Shown here in pieces: positions 60,681 to 64,000 of a stretch of 64,000 bases of DNA (position 1 is its first letter; each line of letters opens with the position of its first letter). The notes under the pieces were generated by a model. The model saw nothing but the letters and a program-made list of their open reading frames with translations, did not search any database and was not told where the DNA came from. A program made the position numbers and the translations under genes. The stretch comes from Neobacillus drentensis NBRC 102427 (GTDB lineage Bacteria > Bacillota > Bacilli > Bacillales > Cytobacillaceae): the NCBI RefSeq assembly GCF_001591445.1, contig NZ_BCUX01000001.1, positions 1-64,000 on the forward strand, in the 5' to 3' direction.

Positions 60681-61246
60681 TACTTCTTCAGTAGTCCTTT
60701 GATTTTTTCATTGTGTTGTTTCATTTGATCTAACAATTGATTTAGAAGGATTGCAGCCTTCTTATTATCCTTCTTTTCCACGGCATTTCTTAATTCATGG
60801 AACGTTCTCCAATGTGACATTTCTTTTCCGCCATGTGCTTGTTTAATAAATTCTTCTTTGGTTATCTTTCCAGCATCAAATTGTTTTTTTAGTTTTTCGA
60901 TTTTTGCCATTTTTTCTTTTTTCCATTGCTCACGTTTTCCTGCATTTCCTGGACTCATCCATTGATCGCTTAAAGTTTTCTTTTCAGCAAGAACTGTTGT
61001 CCACTCCCCTTTTTTATCAGGAGTATACTGGTCAACCCAAGAAAGAAGCATCTTCTCTCTTTCTGCCATCTTTGCTTGCCAATCTTTATGCATCATATGA
61101 TGATGACTGCCCTCTTTACAATCACAAGGTGCTTTTTCCCTCTGCTCTCCATTAGTGGCGTCAGGCACGGACGTATGATTTGCCGCAGCCAATCCAGGCG
61201 CAGACAATAATAGTCCTAATGATAAAAGTAACATTTTAAATCTCAT
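60680..61246 (-). CDS. secreted helical protein with Cys/His-rich segment
   Basis: 188 residues. A signal peptide (about 1-22, cleavage near AAANH) is followed by CDCKEGSHHHMMH (about 41-53), a potential metal site, and then an alpha-helical, Lys/Glu/Gln-rich region with KKQFDAGKITKEEFIKQAHGG. I recognise no family. AAGGAG-like sequence precedes the ATG. Co-transcribed with the 39-aa gene. The low-complexity helical part may be CpxP/Spy-like in general shape, but no family motif confirms it. Confidence 0.7.
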   Translation of the reverse strand: MRFKMLLLSLGLLLSAPGLAAANHTSVPDATNGEQREKAPCDCKEGSHHHMMHKDWQAKMAEREKMLLSWVDQYTPDKKGEWTTVLAEKKTLSDQWMSPGNAGKREQWKKEKMAKIEKLKKQFDAGKITKEEFIKQAHGGKEMSHWRTFHELRNAVEKKDNKKAAILLNQLLDQMKQHNEKIKGLLKK

Positions 61247-61367
61247 AATTATCTCCTTCCAATCCTTTAAATTAGTAAAATAAACCTTTCTTTAACGGTA
61301 CGGAATTATCATTCCCAGTTCTCTAAAAAAAATTTACCAAATGGACAAATATTTAGTAAAAAACCAC

Positions 61368-61396
61368 TTGAGATTTCATGCGAATTATCGTATCCT
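61368..61396 (+). promoter_or_regulatory. sigma-A promoter of ndh
   Basis: TTGAGA (61368-61373) and TATCCT (61391-61396) with a 17-base spacer, 135 bases before the ndh start. Rex box 1 lies just downstream of the expected start. Confidence 0.55.
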
Positions 61397-61411
61397 ATGA
61401 ATATAGAACAT

Positions 61412-61429
61412 ATGTGAAGTATTTCACAA
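61412..61429. promoter_or_regulatory. Rex box 1
   Basis: ATGTGAAGTATTTCACAA matches the Rex consensus TTGTGAA-N4-TTCACAA at 13 of 14 fixed positions. It overlaps the transcribed start region of ndh, where Rex would block transcription at high NAD+/NADH. Confidence 0.8.
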
Positions 61430-61467
61430 GATAATCAGGGCGTTCGCTCTTATTTTTAAAATTATAT

Positions 61468-61485
61468 ATGTGAAATGTTTCACAA
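61468..61485. promoter_or_regulatory. Rex box 2
   Basis: ATGTGAAATGTTTCACAA, a second Rex palindrome 56 bp after the first, 46 bases before the ndh start codon. Confidence 0.8.
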
Positions 61486-61530
61486 TAAAAAAGAGAAAAT
61501 ACTTTTTAAAAGTGTTAGGAGTGGGAAGTT

Positions 61531-62754
61531 TTGAACAAACCAAAAATTGTAATCCTAGGTGCCGGATACGGCGGAATTATCACAAGCAAGAAATTAGAGA
61601 AGCTACTTAAATCTGGTGAAGCAGATGTTACATTAATTAATAAACATGATTATCATTACATTACAACACAATTACATAAAACAGGCATTGGGACAGCTGC
61701 GGATCGTCAAATCGCGATGTCCATTCCTGAATTAATCGATATAAGCAAAACTCACTTTTTAAAAGCTACAGTAACCCATGTGGATACAGACAACCAAGAA
61801 GTTCAACTTGAAGGCGGTGAGACAGTCAACTATGACTATCTATTAATTGCTTTAGGATTTGAAGGTCAAACATTTGGCATTCCCGGTGTTAAAGAGAATG
61901 CATTTGAACTTCGCAGTTTTAGAAGCTCAAAGGCGATCTACCACCACATCAAAAAACAACTTAACCTTTATAAAGAAGATCAAGACCCTTCTCGTTTAAC
62001 ATTTGTCGTTGCCGGTGGAGGGTTCACAGGAATTGAATTACTTGGAGAATTAGCTGATGGTCTTCCAAAGCTATGTAAAGAACACAATGTTCCTTTTGAA
62101 AAAGTAAAGATAATCGGTATTGAGGCAGCGCCATCTGTTATTCCGTTTTTTCCTAAACAATCCGTTGAATATACGACAGAAGTATTGCGCAAGCTGAATA
62201 TCCAATTAATTACATCCACAAAAATACTTGGCTGTACAGCTGATAAAATTATCCTTGAAAATAATATCGAAGTTCCTGCTAAGACCTTAGTTTGGTCATG
62301 TGGCGTTCAAGGAAACACCATTGTCCAAAAATGGGGTTTACCAATTGAAAAAGGGAAACTTGCTGTCGATTCTTATCTTCGGGTTAAGAATACGAAAAAT
62401 GTTTTTAGTATCGGAGACTGCTCTTTATTCATGAAGGATGATAAAACCTCCTTGGCTCCGACTGCACAAGTGGCTTTGCAGCAAGCGCCTGTCTGTGCAA
62501 AAAACATCGTTGCTTCACTAAGAGGTGAATCATTAACTTCCTTTGAATATCACCACAAAGGCTCTGTTGCTTCCATTGGACTTTCTGCCGGAGTTGGAAA
62601 AGTAGGTACAGTCCGTTTATCAGGCTTGATTGGAGCCTTTATGAAACTAGTTATCGAAGCCCGCTACCTGTTTAATCTTGGCGGTCCTTCATTAATACTC
62701 AAACAACACTTTGGTGTAAACAGAGAACAGGTAAAAGTTACTGTGAAACAGTAA
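61531..62754 (+). CDS. ndh: type II NADH dehydrogenase
   Basis: 407-residue membrane-associated flavoprotein that passes electrons from NADH to menaquinone without pumping protons. FAD loop VILGAGYGGIITSKKL at the start, NADH loop FVVAGGGFTGIELLGELADGL at about 155-175, and the FAD-flavin GDCSLF motif; a C-terminal amphipathic region binds the membrane. TTG start at 61531, preceded by AGGAGTGGG. Two Rex boxes upstream couple expression to NADH level, as for B. subtilis ndh (yjlD). Confidence 0.94.
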   Translation: MNKPKIVILGAGYGGIITSKKLEKLLKSGEADVTLINKHDYHYITTQLHKTGIGTAADRQIAMSIPELIDISKTHFLKATVTHVDTDNQEVQLEGGETVNYDYLLIALGFEGQTFGIPGVKENAFELRSFRSSKAIYHHIKKQLNLYKEDQDPSRLTFVVAGGGFTGIELLGELADGLPKLCKEHNVPFEKVKIIGIEAAPSVIPFFPKQSVEYTTEVLRKLNIQLITSTKILGCTADKIILENNIEVPAKTLVWSCGVQGNTIVQKWGLPIEKGKLAVDSYLRVKNTKNVFSIGDCSLFMKDDKTSLAPTAQVALQQAPVCAKNIVASLRGESLTSFEYHHKGSVASIGLSAGVGKVGTVRLSGLIGAFMKLVIEARYLFNLGGPSLILKQHFGVNREQVKVTVKQ

Positions 62755-62866
62755 CCTTACCCTTAAAATCGCATACTTCCCTTCCAGCCGGGTTACCCTC
62801 CCCTACTGGAATTTGAATAGAATCATCCCTAAGTAAATAATGCCTTCAATCCCCCAATTTAAGGCA

Positions 62867-62907
62867 AACAGCCCCATTCCAGCTTTCTAGAGTGGGGCTG
62901 TTTTTAC
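62867..62907 (+). terminator. terminator of ndh
   Basis: AACAGCCCCA pairs perfectly with TGGGGCTGTT around 16 bases, followed by TTT. Confidence 0.8.
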
Positions 62908-62924
62908 CTATATCAACTAAATAT

Positions 62925-63293
62925 CTAGAGCCATTCTAATAGTTCGATTCGATTTCCAAATGGATCATGTACATGAATTCTGCTCGCCCCGGGAAGAAGA
63001 TCGTCTTCTGTAAAAGTAATTTCTTTATTCCGAAGATTTGCTTTTAATTCCTCGATATTTTCAACCATAAAAGCCGGATGTGCTTTTTTAGCAGGTGAAA
63101 ATGGTTCCTCTACACCGATATGAAGTTGAAAGGTTCCAAATTCAAACCAAACACCGCCGCGTTTCTTTAATTCAGCAGGCTTTTCTACTTCAGTTAACCC
63201 CAGAATTCCACTAAAAAATTCCCGTGCTGCCTCTTCACAACCCTTTGGTGCAGCTAGCTGGATATGATCGATCTTTTTTATTGCAAATGACAT
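62925..63293 (-). CDS. VOC-family glyoxalase-like protein
   Basis: About 122 residues, single VOC module with the metal ligands in KIDHIQLA (His), FELHIGVE-type FQLHIGVEEP (His) and GNRIELLEW (Glu) after HDPFGN. It resembles small Bacillus glyoxalase/dioxygenase superfamily proteins; reaction unknown. GGGGGA lies 8 bases before the ATG at 63293. Confidence 0.88.
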   Translation of the reverse strand: MSFAIKKIDHIQLAAPKGCEEAAREFFSGILGLTEVEKPAELKKRGGVWFEFGTFQLHIGVEEPFSPAKKAHPAFMVENIEELKANLRNKEITFTEDDLLPGASRIHVHDPFGNRIELLEWL

Positions 63294-63370
63294 AAATATT
63301 CCCCCATTTGTCAATTCTCCTCTTTCATATTCTATAAATTTTTTAATATTCTTTCAAGTTAAAATTTTTT

Positions 63371-63405
63371 AAAAAAGGCTATTCCCGTCGAGACAGAAAT
63401 AGCAC
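63371..63405 (-). terminator. terminator of the ABC-2 permease gene
   Basis: GCTATTTC pairs with GGAATAGC, followed by six Ts on the minus strand. Confidence 0.6.
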
Positions 63406-63409
63406 TTCT

Positions 63410-64000
63410 TTAATACACATCTCTTCTAGTAAAAACAAAAAATGAAACGAATAAAGCAACTGCCCACCATACAAATAGGGTCTGAATGGAAAATGATAGG
63501 TTCATCCCTTCAATCGGTGGGGCTGTTCCTTTCATATAATCGGTTAATCGTAAATTAACCATAAAAAAGTACTTAGCTGATTCCCATGAGGATACCATGT
63601 TTGTTAGTATAGCTCCTGAGATTAATGAGGCGAGCATTACCCCCATTCCTGCTGCCGTACTGCGAATCAACACAGACAGCATAAAAGAAAGAGTACCTAC
63701 GACGATAGAAACAAACCAGACCAATCCAAAATCCATTAATAAAAATTTCCACTGACCCATAAGTTTAACTTCTGATGTATTTAATCCTGTTTCAGTTACA
63801 TTAAAGCCCGTCAGGATTGGCGCTCCCCATCCTTTGTAGCCGAACACTAAGCCAGAGATTAAATAAGAAAGAATTCCTGCGATCGCGATGATTAACGAAA
63901 TGGCTAAGCAAAGAGTTAAATATTTACTTAAGAGCACTTTCCATCGTTTGACCGGCCTCGTCAAAAGCAGTTTAATCGATCCTAAACTGTGCTCCGATGA
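63410..64000 (-). CDS. ABC-2-type transporter permease, N-terminally cut by window edge
   Basis: The frame runs off the right edge: at 63965-64000 it still reads in frame (SEHSLGSIKLLLTRPVKRWK), so the visible 196 codons are the C-terminal portion. Four to five predicted helices, with the LLTRPVKRWKVLLSKY cytosolic loop, the TFSFMLSVLIRSTAAGMGVM-like helix and a final FVFTRRDVY. This matches ABC-2 permeases that work with a separate ATPase, expected upstream outside the window. Confidence 0.88.
   Translation of the reverse strand, partial: SSEHSLGSIKLLLTRPVKRWKVLLSKYLTLCLAISLIIAIAGILSYLISGLVFGYKGWGAPILTGFNVTETGLNTSEVKLMGQWKFLLMDFGLVWFVSIVVGTLSFMLSVLIRSTAAGMGVMLASLISGAILTNMVSSWESAKYFFMVNLRLTDYMKGTAPPIEGMNLSFSIQTLFVWWAVALFVSFFVFTRRDVY

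Overview
This 64-kb window is chromosomal DNA of a low-GC, endospore-forming Firmicute of the Bacillus/Neobacillus type. The sequence basis is: a gerA-type germination operon, GerPA/GerPF-like spore proteins, a Bacillus-style sporulation kinase, strong AGGAGG ribosome binding sites with frequent TTG/GTG starts, and classic Bacillus cis-elements (cobalamin, FMN and yybP-ykoY riboswitches, Rex boxes). I see no tRNA, rRNA, CRISPR array or complete mobile element. Species cannot be fixed from the sequence alone.

Layout. 0-2 kb: manganese pyrophosphatase and an acetyltransferase. 2-8 kb: a leftward catabolic operon (acyl-CoA dehydrogenase, FabG-like reductase, two MaoC-type hydratases, a second SDR, a truncated aldehyde dehydrogenase, Fe-alcohol dehydrogenase) behind a promoter with a TetR-like palindrome; seven 21-bp repeats sit where the aldehyde dehydrogenase is broken. 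8-11.7 kb: a pair of small membrane proteins, a YpzG-like 50-aa protein, an acetyltransferase, a PAS histidine kinase. 11.7-17 kb: germination operon gerA-gerC-gerB-gerB with duplicated B subunit. 17-24 kb: small membrane proteins, an aldo/keto reductase remnant, MFS exporter, lone holin, ABC transporter, class A PBP.

24-35.4 kb: a 13-gene cobalamin transport and salvage operon led by a B12 riboswitch with its terminator and promoter: btuF, btuC, btuD-cbiZ fusion, cbiB, threonine-phosphate decarboxylase, cobU, cbiP, cobS, cobC-like, a second degenerate CobU-like gene, pduO-type adenosyltransferase, cblT and cblS. Imported cobinamides can be processed and rebuilt into B12; no corrin-ring genes are present here. 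35.4-37.6 kb: an FMN-riboswitch operon ribE-ribB-ribH lacking ribD and the RibA domain.

37.6-45 kb: GyrI-like protein, YwbE pair, cold-shock protein, HAD phosphatase, a sporulation cluster (two GerP-like proteins and a small heat-shock protein behind a sigma-K-like promoter), HesB-like protein, PssA, a TerC exporter behind a Mn riboswitch followed by two tandem terminators, and an M32 carboxypeptidase. 45-54.4 kb: class B PBP, a four-gene molybdenum hydroxylase operon, MFS exporter, hemolysin III. 54.4-64 kb: candidate C-rich small RNA, a degenerate resolvase-fold protein overlapping convergently with a VTT-domain protein, LysM/NlpC hydrolase, radical SAM/SPASM protein, CorA, M42 peptidase, TatA, a secreted metal-binding-like protein with a coupled 39-aa gene, type II NADH dehydrogenase with two Rex boxes, a VOC protein, and an ABC-2 permease that runs off the right edge.
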